64,000 nucleotides of DNA, taken from Elizabethkingia bruuniana (GTDB lineage: Bacteria > Bacteroidota > Bacteroidia > Flavobacteriales > Weeksellaceae). This document shows positions 8,514 to 16,742 of the stretch, piece by piece (within the stretch, counting starts at the first letter, position 1; the number at the start of each line of letters is the position of its first letter). The translations under genes were made by a program, and so were the position numbers. Where the stretch lies: positions 2,170,001-2,234,000 of the forward strand of contig NZ_CP014337.1 of the NCBI RefSeq assembly GCF_002024805.1. Direction: 5' to 3'. The notes under the pieces were generated by a model. The model was given only the letters and a program-made list of their open reading frames with translations. It was not told the DNA's origin and did no database searches.

Positions 8514-9137
8514 TTAAAATCTGTATCGTATTCCTATGCCAGGCTTAGAAGGCTCAAACCCCGTAGGATCCATAATAACCACTGGTGCAAATGCCAAATC
8601 AGGATCATTCTTAATTGGAGCTAAATGGGCATCTACCACCGCATCTATAATACTCAACAGATAAACTCCAGCTGTAATAGCAATTGCATAATCTCTCTGT
8701 CGCTTGGCCCTATCCTGTGTACGTCCCAGTACGTCTTTGGTCACTCCTGCAATTCCGGAAAACTCATGCTTCTGACCATTCAGTTCTGCAATAAAAGCTT
8801 CCCGATAACGTCTGTATTGCTTATCATTCCACATTGCAATTCCTACTCCTGTACCGATAGCCCCTAAAACAATAGGAATTTTCCAGTATTTTTTATTATA
8901 AGCCTGCCCCAATCCCGGTAATATTGCAGCATATAATCCTGCTTTTGTGGGACTTATTTCAATTATTTTTTTGGGAGCTGCATTTACCATATTGATGTCT
9001 TTCATAACATCATCTGGTGTTTTCTTAGCACTAAGCGTATCTGTAACCGAAGGGCTTTTTATTGTATCATTGACTTTCTCCTGAGAAAAACAAAATACAA
9101 CGATAAGCGTACTAAAAAAAACAATTAATTTTTTCAT
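8514..9137 (-). CDS. DUF5683 domain membrane protein
   Basis: Envelope protein of unknown function, 207 residues. An N-terminal signal peptide (residues 1-18) is followed by a low-complexity stretch. The DUF5683 core from about 63 contains KAGLYAAILPGLGQAYNKKYWKIP, a strongly conserved block, then two hydrophobic helices near 85-105 and 150-168. It ends in a beta-like IGIRYRF, as outer-membrane strands do. It sits between parB and dapB, a position conserved in flavobacteria, but nothing in the sequence links it to either process. Confidence 0.85.
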   Translation of the reverse strand: MKKLIVFFSTLIVVFCFSQEKVNDTIKSPSVTDTLSAKKTPDDVMKDINMVNAAPKKIIEISPTKAGLYAAILPGLGQAYNKKYWKIPIVLGAIGTGVGIAMWNDKQYRRYREAFIAELNGQKHEFSGIAGVTKDVLGRTQDRAKRQRDYAIAITAGVYLLSIIDAVVDAHLAPIKNDPDLAFAPVVIMDPTGFEPSKPGIGIRYRF

Positions 9138-9191
9138 TCGTCTATTTTTCGTTAACCACTTTTAGTGGCTGGTATTTACGGAACGAAAGTC

Positions 9192-10082
9192 TCATTCCCC
9201 TATAAGTTTCAAAATTCTCTCCAGATCTTCTTCTGAAGCAAAATCTAAAATAATTTTACCTTTTTTACCTTTTCCAACAGATTTAATTTCCACATTCAAG
9301 TCCAATGCATCGGAAATACTTTTCTGTGCTTTCTTCAAATGGTTAGGTAATTCTTTTATGGCTTTAACAGTTTTTTGTTTACTGTTCTTTAATTTGTTTA
9401 CAAGCTCTTCTGCCTGGCGAACATTCAGGTTTTCTTTAACAATTTTCTGATAAAGTAATTCCTGTTGTGCTTCGTCCTGAAGACTTAGCAAGGCACGGCC
9501 ATGACCAGCTGAGATCTCATTACTTCGGATAGCTCCCTGAATTTCAGGACTAAGCTTTAGCAAACGCAATGAATTGGTAATGGTACTTCTCTCTTTTCCG
9601 ACACGGGAACTAAGATTTTCCTGGGTAAGACCTATTTCATCAATTAACCTTTGGTAGGTAAGTGCGATCTCGATGGCATCTAAATCCTCACGCTGTATAT
9701 TCTCTACAAGAGCCATCTCTAATAGCTCCTGATCGTTCACCAATCTTATATAAGCCGGAATTGTTTTCAGACCGGCGATCTTACTGGCGCGGAAACGACG
9801 TTCTCCGGAGATAATTTCAAATTTATCTCCGTCCTTACGTAGTGTTACCGGCTGAATTATACCTAAAGCCAGAATAGACTGAGCAAGGTCATTAAGTGCC
9901 TTCTCATCAAAATAAGTACGTGGCTGACTAGAATTGGGATATATATCATCGATAGACACCTCTACTATATTGCCCACTAACTGCTCCGCACCGGCATCCG
10001 TTGCTGAGTTTACTGTGCCTTTGGTTTCAGCGCTAAGAATAGCACCTAAACCACGCCCCATGGCTCTTTTCTTATCTTTCAA
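9192..10082 (-). CDS. parB: chromosome-partitioning protein ParB
   Basis: DNA-binding CTP-dependent clamp that loads at parS sites for chromosome segregation. Of 296 residues, the N-terminal ParB/Noc domain (about 38-130) has the SQPRTYFDEKALNDLAQSI block and the CTP-binding GERRFRAS motif. The central helix-turn-helix follows (LTQENLSSRVGKERSTITNSLRLL), and a basic linker with a C-terminal dimerisation domain completes it. It overlaps the end of parA by 11 nt. I saw no canonical parS palindrome in the window. Confidence 0.96.
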   Translation of the reverse strand: MKDKKRAMGRGLGAILSAETKGTVNSATDAGAEQLVGNIVEVSIDDIYPNSSQPRTYFDEKALNDLAQSILALGIIQPVTLRKDGDKFEIISGERRFRASKIAGLKTIPAYIRLVNDQELLEMALVENIQREDLDAIEIALTYQRLIDEIGLTQENLSSRVGKERSTITNSLRLLKLSPEIQGAIRSNEISAGHGRALLSLQDEAQQELLYQKIVKENLNVRQAEELVNKLKNSKQKTVKAIKELPNHLKKAQKSISDALDLNVEIKSVGKGKKGKIILDFASEEDLERILKLIGE

Positions 10083-10866
10083 TGGTTTCTCTCTTCTTTT
10101 TGGTTTTTGACTCGTTCTTCAACAAAACTTCTTCTGCAAGCTGTATATATTGTATAGCTCCTTTACTTTCGGCATCGTACATAATGATAGACTCTCCAAA
10201 ACTTGGCGCTTCACTCAATCTTACATTCCGGTTGATAATACTACTGAATACCATATCCGGGAAATGGGAATTAACTTCTTCAACAACCTGATTAGACAAT
10301 CTTAAACGGCTATCATACATTGTAAGCAATAAACCTTCGATATCCAGATCCGGATTGTGAATTCTCTGAACATTTTTAATGGTATTAAGTAACTTACCCA
10401 GACCTTCCAAAGCAAAATATTCGCACTGGATAGGAATAATTACTGAATCCGCAGCAGTTAATGCGTTTATCGTAATAAGTCCAAGACTCGGAGCACAGTC
10501 GATGATAATGTAATCATAATCATTTTTAATCTCCTTCAATGCTTCTTTCAGCATGTACTCACGTCTTTCTTTATCTACGAGTTCAATTTCAGCCGCAACT
10601 AAGTCAATATGCGACGGCATAATATCCAGATTAGGAGAAGTGGTTCTCTGTATACATTCGCGTACATTCTTACTGTTTTCTAAAACATTATATGTAGAAT
10701 TGTATACTTCTTCAACTCCTAAGCCCGAAGTTGCATTAGCCTGTGGATCAGCATCTATTAGTAAAACTTTTTTCTCTAAAACACCCAATGCAGAAGCTAA
10801 ATTAACAGATGTAGTTGTCTTTCCTACGCCTCCTTTTTGGTTTGCCACTCCTATTATTTTACCCAT
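10072..10866 (-). CDS. parA: chromosome-partitioning ATPase ParA
   Basis: Deviant Walker-A ATPase that positions ParB-parS complexes. MGKIIGVANQKGGVGKTTTSVNLA at the N-terminus holds the deviant Walker A (KGGVGKTT), with switch motifs DADPQANAT and DYIIIDCAPSLG. An ATG two codons upstream (10872) is possible; the one at 10866 matches the family start best. The gene overlaps parB by 11 nt. A -7 box lies at 10884-10891 on the same strand. Confidence 0.95.
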   Translation of the reverse strand: MGKIIGVANQKGGVGKTTTSVNLASALGVLEKKVLLIDADPQANATSGLGVEEVYNSTYNVLENSKNVRECIQRTTSPNLDIMPSHIDLVAAEIELVDKERREYMLKEALKEIKNDYDYIIIDCAPSLGLITINALTAADSVIIPIQCEYFALEGLGKLLNTIKNVQRIHNPDLDIEGLLLTMYDSRLRLSNQVVEEVNSHFPDMVFSSIINRNVRLSEAPSFGESIIMYDAESKGAIQYIQLAEEVLLKNESKTKKKRETIER

Positions 10867-10883
10867 TTTCAAGATTTAAGATT

Positions 10884-10891
10884 CAAAAATA
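10884..10891 (-). promoter_or_regulatory. -7 promoter box for parAB
   Basis: Minus-strand TATTTTTG matches TAnnTTTG and ends 11-17 nt before the two possible parA start codons. No clear -33 TTG at ideal spacing was found. Confidence 0.4.
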
Positions 10892-10972
10892 CAATTTTTT
10901 TAATGCTAACGCCTATCACAAAAGACGTGATCTTGTTAAATATTTGTTAAACAAGGCTTTATACCTTAAAAA

Positions 10973-11006
10973 AATTATCCACAAAAAAAACTCTTTGTGG
11001 ATAATT
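10973..11006 (-). terminator. terminator of tonB whose arms are consensus DnaA boxes
   Basis: Perfect 13-bp inverted repeat with an 8-nt loop. On the minus strand, downstream of the tonB stop, the stem is followed by a run of seven U, so it looks like an intrinsic terminator. Each arm also contains a perfect DnaA-box consensus TTATCCACA (10975-10983 plus strand, 10996-11004 inverted). I call it a terminator first; the DnaA match may be chance or a dual role. Confidence 0.7.
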
Positions 11007-11029
11007 ATAGCAATTTTATCTGGTAAAAT

Positions 11030-11860
11030 TTATTCAAATTTCATAGACACCGGAATTCTGAAATAAGATCTTACATTCTGACCTTCCAATTTAGCAGGAT
11101 TCCATTTGCCTTTTACTGATTTTATCGTACGAATAGCCTCTGCATTAAAATCTCTGTTAGGGCCATCTGCTTTTATATTGGTAATTGTACCATCTCTTTC
11201 TACAATAAAGGTTACCATTGTTTTAATAACACCTTCTGTTCCATCCATTACACTTCCGTCAAAGTTCTCTTTAATCTTATTACGGAAAGAATCCAATCCT
11301 CCAACATAAGCAGCTTCAACATCAACAACAGTAGCAGGATCATTCGATAAAATCTTTGGTTGTGGTGGAGCAGGTACAATTTCATTTCCTGGAGTTGTTT
11401 TAATTGTCGGAGCCGGAATATTTGGATTCGTTGCAACTGGCCCTTCTACATTCTGTGTTCCAGAAACAGCATCTGGTGGTACCTTCGTCGTAATCTTCTC
11501 AATTGGTGGATTATTTACCGGAGTTGGCACCTGAGTATCAATTGTCTTTACAACTTTTTGTGGTTGTGGCTGAACTGGTTCCGGATCTTTTGGTTTTACA
11601 GGATCCTGAGGTTCATTAACAATAACCCCATTAAATAATGTTGGCGGCGGAACTTCAACTACTTTTGAATTTGCAAGATTGGTATAAATTATAGCCGCTG
11701 CTGTCAGTGCACCAAAGAAAAGAATCCCAGAAAAAAGGGCCCTATTCATATACTGCCCTGCCCGATTTCTCAGGTCATAGGCACCATAAAATTTGTTTCT
11801 GTTTTCAAAAACAATTTCATTCAAAGCGAACTCGTGGTTCAGATGTTGGAATGGCTTCAT
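11030..11860 (-). CDS. TonB family energy transducer
   Basis: Inner-membrane-anchored protein that transmits proton-motive energy to TonB-dependent outer-membrane receptors. From the ATG at 11860 it has 276 residues. The cytoplasmic start MKPFQHLNHEFALNEIVFENRNKFYGAYDLR is typical of Bacteroidota TonBs. One transmembrane helix (about 40-60) is followed by a Pro/Val-rich periplasmic spacer with PKPKDPEPVQPQPQ-like repeats, and a C-terminal TonB domain (VTFIVERDGTITNIKADG ... IRTIKSVKGKWNPAKLEGQNV). An upstream in-frame ATG at 11914 would add 18 residues without family support. A terminator hairpin follows the gene. Confidence 0.9.
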   Translation of the reverse strand: MKPFQHLNHEFALNEIVFENRNKFYGAYDLRNRAGQYMNRALFSGILFFGALTAAAIIYTNLANSKVVEVPPPTLFNGVIVNEPQDPVKPKDPEPVQPQPQKVVKTIDTQVPTPVNNPPIEKITTKVPPDAVSGTQNVEGPVATNPNIPAPTIKTTPGNEIVPAPPQPKILSNDPATVVDVEAAYVGGLDSFRNKIKENFDGSVMDGTEGVIKTMVTFIVERDGTITNIKADGPNRDFNAEAIRTIKSVKGKWNPAKLEGQNVRSYFRIPVSMKFE

Positions 11861-12059
11861 AGATTTGTGGTTTTGATGATTAAATAAAAAAATTAACACA
11901 TATGCATCATTCAAATCAAAATTTATTCCAAAAAATTGTTAAAATCCAATAAGTATTTGTCAAATAATAACTTTTTTCTCAAAATACATATTCAAAAACC
12001 CTGGATTAAGAATAATATTAACCTTATAAACACTTATCCCCATCATTTTTTAATAAAAA

Positions 12060-12087
12060 AAGTTCCGGAAAATATTTTCCGGAACTT
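12060..12087 (-). terminator. terminator of purA
   Basis: A 28-bp perfect palindrome with arms AAGTTCCGGAAAAT / ATTTTCCGGAACTT, followed on the minus strand by a T-tract. It lies 28 nt beyond the purA stop codon. Confidence 0.8.
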
Positions 12088-12114
12088 TTATATAATTCTG
12101 CTATTTCTTTTTTC

Positions 12115-13401
12115 TTAGAAAAGCTCTTTTCTGATAATATTCTGAGAACGCTCTGGTCCTACAGAAACTAAGTAAACATTAATACCTAAGTATTTTTCGA
12201 TAAACTCAATATACTTCTTAGCTGTTGCAGGAAGCTCGTCATAGCTTCTTACTGTAGTAATATCTTCATCCCAACCTTCTAATTCTTCATAGATAGGCTC
12301 ATAGTTATATAACTTGGTTGTAGAAGAAGTGAAGTAATCAATGATCTTACCATCTTCAGTTTTATAGTGTGTAGCAATCTTTAGTTTACCAAGACCTGTC
12401 ATTACATCTAATTTAGTAATTACAAGATTGTTGATACCGTTAATCATACAAGCATGCTTTAAAGAAACAAGATCTAACCAACCTGTTCTTCTTGGCCTTC
12501 CGGTTACAGCTCCAAACTCACCACCAATTCTACGGATATTTTCTCCAAGCTCGTCATCCAATTCTGTAGGGAAAGGTCCGTTTCCTACTCTTGTACAGTA
12601 AGCTTTTGCCACACCAATAAGGTTTTGAAGAGATGTTGGCGGAACACCAGCACCTGTACAAACCCCACCTGTAGAAGGAGAAGATGATGTAACATATGGA
12701 TAAGTTCCGAAGTCTATATCAAGCATTAAAGCCTGAGCTCCTTCAAAAAGGATATTTTTACCTTCTTTAATTGCTTCGTTTATTTCAAGCTCAGTATCTA
12801 CAATTCTGTCTTTTAGCTTTTCTCCTAATTCTAAAAATTCATTGTAAATCTCTTCAACATCCATTTCCGGCTTATCAAAATATTTGGAGAACAAAGCATT
12901 TTTAAGCTTTAGATTTTTTTCAATCTTTTCTCTTAGTATTTCAGGATTTAGTAAGTCTACCATACGGATACCTACTCTGGAAATTTTGTCTTCGTAACAT
13001 GGGCCGATACCTTTTTTGGTTGTTCCGATCTGCGTACCTCCCTGCTCTTCTTCTCTATAAGTATCCAAGAGAATATGATAAGGCATAATCACATGCGCTC
13101 TGCGGCTAATAAACACGTGATCTGTTTTCATTCCTTTATCTTCAATCTGCTGAATTTCTTTCAGGAAAGATTTAGGATTTACTACTACCCCATTAGCAAG
13201 GAAACATTTTCCACGGCATTGTAAAACACCTGATGGTAAAAGTTGCAGGACAAATTTATTATCTCCTACATATACAGTATGTCCTGCATTATCTCCACCT
13301 TGAAAACGTACTACGTAATCTGATTTAGCGGAAAGAACATCCGTAATTTTACCTTTACCTTCATCTCCATACTGAAGGCCTACTACAACGTAAGTTGACA
13401 T
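12115..13401 (-). CDS. purA: adenylosuccinate synthetase
   Basis: Converts IMP, aspartate and GTP to adenylosuccinate in AMP synthesis. The 428-residue product has the N-terminal P-loop-like GLQYGDEGKGKITD, the NAGHTV block, TTKKGIGPCYEDK, FEGAQALMLDIDFGTYPYVTSS and the TGRPRRTGWLD signature. Length is normal. It is a single-gene unit with a promoter at 13427-13457 and a terminator at 12060-12087. Confidence 0.97.
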   Translation of the reverse strand: MSTYVVVGLQYGDEGKGKITDVLSAKSDYVVRFQGGDNAGHTVYVGDNKFVLQLLPSGVLQCRGKCFLANGVVVNPKSFLKEIQQIEDKGMKTDHVFISRRAHVIMPYHILLDTYREEEQGGTQIGTTKKGIGPCYEDKISRVGIRMVDLLNPEILREKIEKNLKLKNALFSKYFDKPEMDVEEIYNEFLELGEKLKDRIVDTELEINEAIKEGKNILFEGAQALMLDIDFGTYPYVTSSSPSTGGVCTGAGVPPTSLQNLIGVAKAYCTRVGNGPFPTELDDELGENIRRIGGEFGAVTGRPRRTGWLDLVSLKHACMINGINNLVITKLDVMTGLGKLKIATHYKTEDGKIIDYFTSSTTKLYNYEPIYEELEGWDEDITTVRSYDELPATAKKYIEFIEKYLGINVYLVSVGPERSQNIIRKELF

Positions 13402-13426
13402 ATTTTACTATAAATTTAGATTCATG

Positions 13427-13457
13427 CAAAGTTAGCTCTAATTCATTTTTAAGACAA
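13427..13457 (-). promoter_or_regulatory. purA promoter (-33 TTG, -7 TAnnTTTG)
   Basis: On the minus strand a TTG (13457-13455) is followed after 20 nt by TAACTTTG (13434-13427). This matches the Bacteroidota -33/-7 promoter, with the -7 box 25 nt before the purA ATG. Confidence 0.6.
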
Positions 13458-13570
13458 ATTAAAATCTGATTTTTAAGAAGAAATCTTTATAAACCCCGAA
13501 GGAAAAGCTATTGGAAGTAATTAAATATCAGATTCTCTGAAACCACAGCATTATTATAGGATAAAAATAG

Positions 13571-13604
13571 TTGTTCTGTAATTCCTATATTTTATATAGC
13601 TTTG
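13571..13604 (+). promoter_or_regulatory. promoter of the secreted thioredoxin-like gene
   Basis: TTG at 13571-13573 and TAGCTTTG at 13597-13604, 23 nt apart, ending 20 nt before the ATG at 13625. Its position inside the upstream open frame argues against a start at 13571. Confidence 0.5.
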
Positions 13605-13624
13605 TTATAACAATTCAAAGAGAC

Positions 13625-14143
13625 ATGAAAAGAGCCATTCTATTTTTCGGAATAATTTTATCCGGTTTAACCTTCGCTCAGCAAACCCCTAAAGTATTAA
13701 AGACCTTATTTACAAAAGAAGCATTAGCACAGAAAATTACTGCTGAAAACGGAGATGTTATGTCTATTAAAGATGTGTTTAGTAAACATAAAGGAAAAGT
13801 TATTGTGCTCGATCTTTGGGCGGGATGGTGTAGAGATTGTATTCTGGCATTGCCAAAGGCAGAAGAACTGGAAAAAAACAATCCTGATGTTCATTTTGTA
13901 TTCTTTTCATTGGATCGCAACAGAGAAGGATTTGACAAAAGCCTTGAAAAATTCAATATGAAAGGAAAAGAAAACTACTGGTTTTCCGAAGGATGGAAAA
14001 ATAATTTTAATAATTATATTGATCTTAACTGGATTCCACGTTATCTGGTTATTGATCAGAAATCTAAGATTGCAAAATATTATGCTATCACTCCGGACGA
14101 TCCGGAAATACAATCAACCATCAATAAACTCCTTAAAAAATAA
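13625..14143 (+). CDS. secreted thioredoxin-fold protein (TlpA-like)
   Basis: Probable periplasmic thiol-disulfide protein of 172 residues. From the ATG at 13625 it has a signal peptide (MKRAILFFGIILSGLTFAQ). The thioredoxin-like fold carries the active site WAGWCRDCILALP (C69, C72). The CRDC pair differs from CGPC and should shift its redox potential. The conserved cis-Pro region appears as WIPRYLVID. The partner is unknown. The gene lies alone between purA and a DEAD-box helicase gene, with its own promoter. Confidence 0.85.
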   Translation: MKRAILFFGIILSGLTFAQQTPKVLKTLFTKEALAQKITAENGDVMSIKDVFSKHKGKVIVLDLWAGWCRDCILALPKAEELEKNNPDVHFVFFSLDRNREGFDKSLEKFNMKGKENYWFSEGWKNNFNNYIDLNWIPRYLVIDQKSKIAKYYAITPDDPEIQSTINKLLKK

Positions 14144-14229
14144 TCTTAAAAATAAGGTAATTCACTCAGCACATCTTAGTTAAATGATGTGCTTTTGTAT
14201 TTATAAAAAAATGTTTAAGTTAAAAATCG

Positions 14230-14237
14230 TATCTTTG
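14230..14237 (+). promoter_or_regulatory. -7 promoter box for the DEAD-box helicase gene
   Basis: TATCTTTG matches TAnnTTTG and lies 19 nt before the ATG at 14257. Confidence 0.5.
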
Positions 14238-14256
14238 CAAAATATTTAAGAAATTA

Positions 14257-15945
14257 ATGAATTTATTTACCGAAACCAATTTAAGTCCTGAAATTCTGAA
14301 GGCTATTGGTGAACTAGGCTACGAGAGCCCTACTGAAATCCAGAAACAAACAATCCCCTTTATATCATCAGACGTTAGAGATCTTATCGCTCTGGCGCAG
14401 ACGGGTACCGGAAAAACAGCAGCTTTTTCCCTTCCAATTTTGGATATGGTAGATGACACAAGCCGCAAAATCCAATTTTTGGTATTGTGTCCAACGCGCG
14501 AATTATGTCTTCAGATTACAAAAGACATAAAAAACTACTCTAAATACCTTCCTAATATTAAGACTGTTGCCGTATATGGTGGTAGCAGCATTAATGACCA
14601 AATCAGATCGCTTCGTGAGAAACCGCAAATTATTGTTGGTACACCGGGACGTGTTATCGATTTGATCAATCGTAAATCTTTGGATTTTTCCAATATTCAC
14701 TGGTTGGTATTAGACGAAGCAGATGAAATGCTTTCAATGGGCTTCAAAGATGATTTGGAAACAATCATCAGCGAAACTCCGGAAACCAAACAGACTTTCC
14801 TTTTCTCAGCTACAATGAGCAAGGAAGTAGAACGTATTTCTAAGAATTATTTGACTAAACCGCACAGAATTTCTGTAGGTTCTATTAACGAGGTTAAGAA
14901 GAACATTAAGCATGAATATTATGTAGTAGGATATCGTCAGAAAAAAGAAGCTTTGAAAAGGCTTATTGACAATAACCCGAATCAGTATTCTATTATTTTC
15001 TGCCGTACCCGTATGGAAACTCAGGAAGTTGCTGATTTCCTTATGCAAAATGGTTATGCAGCAGATGCACTTCACGGAGACCTTTCTCAGGCACAGCGTG
15101 ATACTGTAATGAAGAAGTTCCGTTTAAAGAACATCGACATACTAGTTGCTACCGACGTTGCAGCAAGAGGACTAGATGTAGATTCTTTAACTCACGTTAT
15201 ACATTTCTCTTTACCAGATGATCCTGAAGTATTCGTACACAGAAGTGGTAGAACTGGTAGAGCTGGAAAAGATGGTATTTCCATTGCTTTAATAAAACCT
15301 GAAGAAAGCCGCAAGCTGAAGCAGATTAAGAGCCAGAGTAAAATCGAAATTGTTGAGAAAATAATTCCTACAGGACAAGAGATTATCAAAGCTCAGGTAG
15401 AAGGTGTTTTTGAAAAATTATTCTCTGAGCACGAAAATTATTTTGAATTTGATGCTTCTTTGATTCCAGATCTTTCTAACTTCACTAAAGAAGAACTTGT
15501 TGGCCAGTTATTACAGTTCCAACTTCGTGACATGGCATTATACTACGAAAATCGTAATGATATTGCTGAGCAGAAGTTTAATGGAAGGGATGATTCTGAA
15601 AGAGGAAGCAGACGTGAACGCAGTCGTGACAGAGATGGCAGGGACAGAGATAGAGACAGAAGCAGCAGAGACCGTGGGGATCGTAAATCCAGAAAGAAAA
15701 GCGAAAACATGGTACGTTTCTTCTTTAATCTAGGAAAGAGAGATGAACTGAAAAAAGTAGATGTACTGGATATCATTAATCAGTCTACTAAAAAATCAGG
15801 TAAAAAAGCTGACATCGGAGATATTGAAATTTTAGAGAAATTCACTTTCTTCGAAGTAGAAAAAAGCTTCAAAAATGAAGTAATGGGTAACATTAACAAC
15901 AAAAAATACAAAGGCAGAGAGATGCGTTTGGAAGTTGCTAACTAA
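14257..15945 (+). CDS. DEAD-box ATP-dependent RNA helicase with DbpA-type C-terminal domain
   Basis: RNA-remodelling ATPase of 562 residues, probably acting in ribosome assembly or mRNA turnover. RecA domain 1 holds the Q motif (ELGYESPTEIQKQTIP), motif I AQTGTGKTAAF, PTRELC, motif II LDEADEML and motif III SATM. Domain 2 holds IIFCRTR, ATDVAARGLD and HRSGRTGRAGKDG. Residues about 445-485 are an Arg/Ser/Asp-rich low-complexity tract of RSRDRDGRDR type, likely RNA-binding. The final 75 residues (VRFFFNLGKRDEL...) resemble the DbpA/CsdA RNA-binding domain. A terminator follows 26 nt after the stop. Confidence 0.93.
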   Translation: MNLFTETNLSPEILKAIGELGYESPTEIQKQTIPFISSDVRDLIALAQTGTGKTAAFSLPILDMVDDTSRKIQFLVLCPTRELCLQITKDIKNYSKYLPNIKTVAVYGGSSINDQIRSLREKPQIIVGTPGRVIDLINRKSLDFSNIHWLVLDEADEMLSMGFKDDLETIISETPETKQTFLFSATMSKEVERISKNYLTKPHRISVGSINEVKKNIKHEYYVVGYRQKKEALKRLIDNNPNQYSIIFCRTRMETQEVADFLMQNGYAADALHGDLSQAQRDTVMKKFRLKNIDILVATDVAARGLDVDSLTHVIHFSLPDDPEVFVHRSGRTGRAGKDGISIALIKPEESRKLKQIKSQSKIEIVEKIIPTGQEIIKAQVEGVFEKLFSEHENYFEFDASLIPDLSNFTKEELVGQLLQFQLRDMALYYENRNDIAEQKFNGRDDSERGSRRERSRDRDGRDRDRDRSSRDRGDRKSRKKSENMVRFFFNLGKRDELKKVDVLDIINQSTKKSGKKADIGDIEILEKFTFFEVEKSFKNEVMGNINNKKYKGREMRLEVAN

Positions 15946-15971
15946 TCTAACTTGCTTTATTCTAAATATTT

Positions 15972-15998
15972 AAAACACTGCCAAAGGGCAGTGTTTTT
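15972..15998 (+). terminator. terminator after the DEAD-box helicase gene
   Basis: An 11-bp stem (AAAACACTGCC / GGCAGTGTTTT) with an AAAG loop and a short U-run, 26 nt after the stop. It separates the helicase from the phosphate transport pair. Confidence 0.8.
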
Positions 15999-16083
15999 TA
16001 TGTTAACAAAAATTAATATTTACCCCCGAAAACACAAATTCGTTTTACCGATATTTGCACAAACTTTTAAAGATTATATCATA

Positions 16084-16722
16084 ATGGGAATTGGTAATAT
16101 TTTCCACGCATTTCAACCAAAGGATAAGATTTTCTTTGTCCTTTTTGAGAAAGTAACAGACAATCTTGTCGAGATGTCAAATGAGTTTAACAACGGTTTA
16201 AAGGATTTTGATCTGAACGACGATTCAATGCTTAAAAAAATGAGCGACTATGAACACAAAAATGATGATCTTACTCACGAGATTTTTGTGGAACTAGGAA
16301 AAAACTTTATCACACCTTTTGACCGTGAAGATATCCATGAGCTGGCTACAGGTCTTGATGATATTGCTGATTATATTTATGCTTCTGCAAAGTATATTTA
16401 TCTATACAAATCTCCACAACAAAAATCATACACAGATTTCTCTTTATTAATCCATAAAGCTTGTATCGAGATCCAGAATGCGATGAAGAACCTGAAAGGT
16501 TTCAAAAACATGGAGCAGGTAAAAGAAGCTTGTATTAAAGTAAACTCTATTGAAAACATTGCGGATGATTTATTATCCAACTCAATGGTAGAATTGTTTG
16601 AAACAAATGACGCTATAAACGTTATTAAAGTTTCGTCTGTATTAAACTATCTTGAAATCGTTACAGATAAGGCTGAAGATGTAGCCAATACTATTGAAAA
16701 CATCATGATTAAATACGCCTAA
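16084..16722 (+). CDS. PhoU-like (DUF47) phosphate transport accessory protein
   Basis: Cytoplasmic helical-bundle protein of 212 residues of the DUF47/Pit-accessory family, related to PhoU. From the ATG at 16084 it begins MGIGNIFHAFQPKDKIFF. Family features include SDYEHKNDDLTHEIF, FITPFDREDIHELATGLDDIADYI (acidic, likely metal-binding) and the repeat-like SIENIADDLLSNS. The frame is open upstream to 15952, but that part covers a terminator. It is followed after 20 nt by the Pit-type transporter gene, the usual pairing, so it probably modulates that transporter. Confidence 0.92.
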   Translation: MGIGNIFHAFQPKDKIFFVLFEKVTDNLVEMSNEFNNGLKDFDLNDDSMLKKMSDYEHKNDDLTHEIFVELGKNFITPFDREDIHELATGLDDIADYIYASAKYIYLYKSPQQKSYTDFSLLIHKACIEIQNAMKNLKGFKNMEQVKEACIKVNSIENIADDLLSNSMVELFETNDAINVIKVSSVLNYLEIVTDKAEDVANTIENIMIKYA

Positions 16723-16742
16723 ACTAATATATAACACACAGA

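Noticed and set aside
10082-10879. Plus-strand ORFs opposite parA
   Set aside because: Shadows of the parA frame on the other strand; no domain or start signal.
9192-10891. parS site near parAB
   Set aside because: I searched by eye for a GTTTCACGTGAAAC-like palindrome in and around parAB and found none; a computed search of the chromosome would settle it.
10973-11006. Chromosome replication origin
   Set aside because: Only two DnaA boxes within a terminator hairpin; no AT-rich unwinding element with further boxes and no dnaA gene in the window.
13571-13624. Upstream start of the thioredoxin-like gene
   Set aside because: The stretch contains the promoter elements and adds no signal peptide; the ATG at 13625 does.
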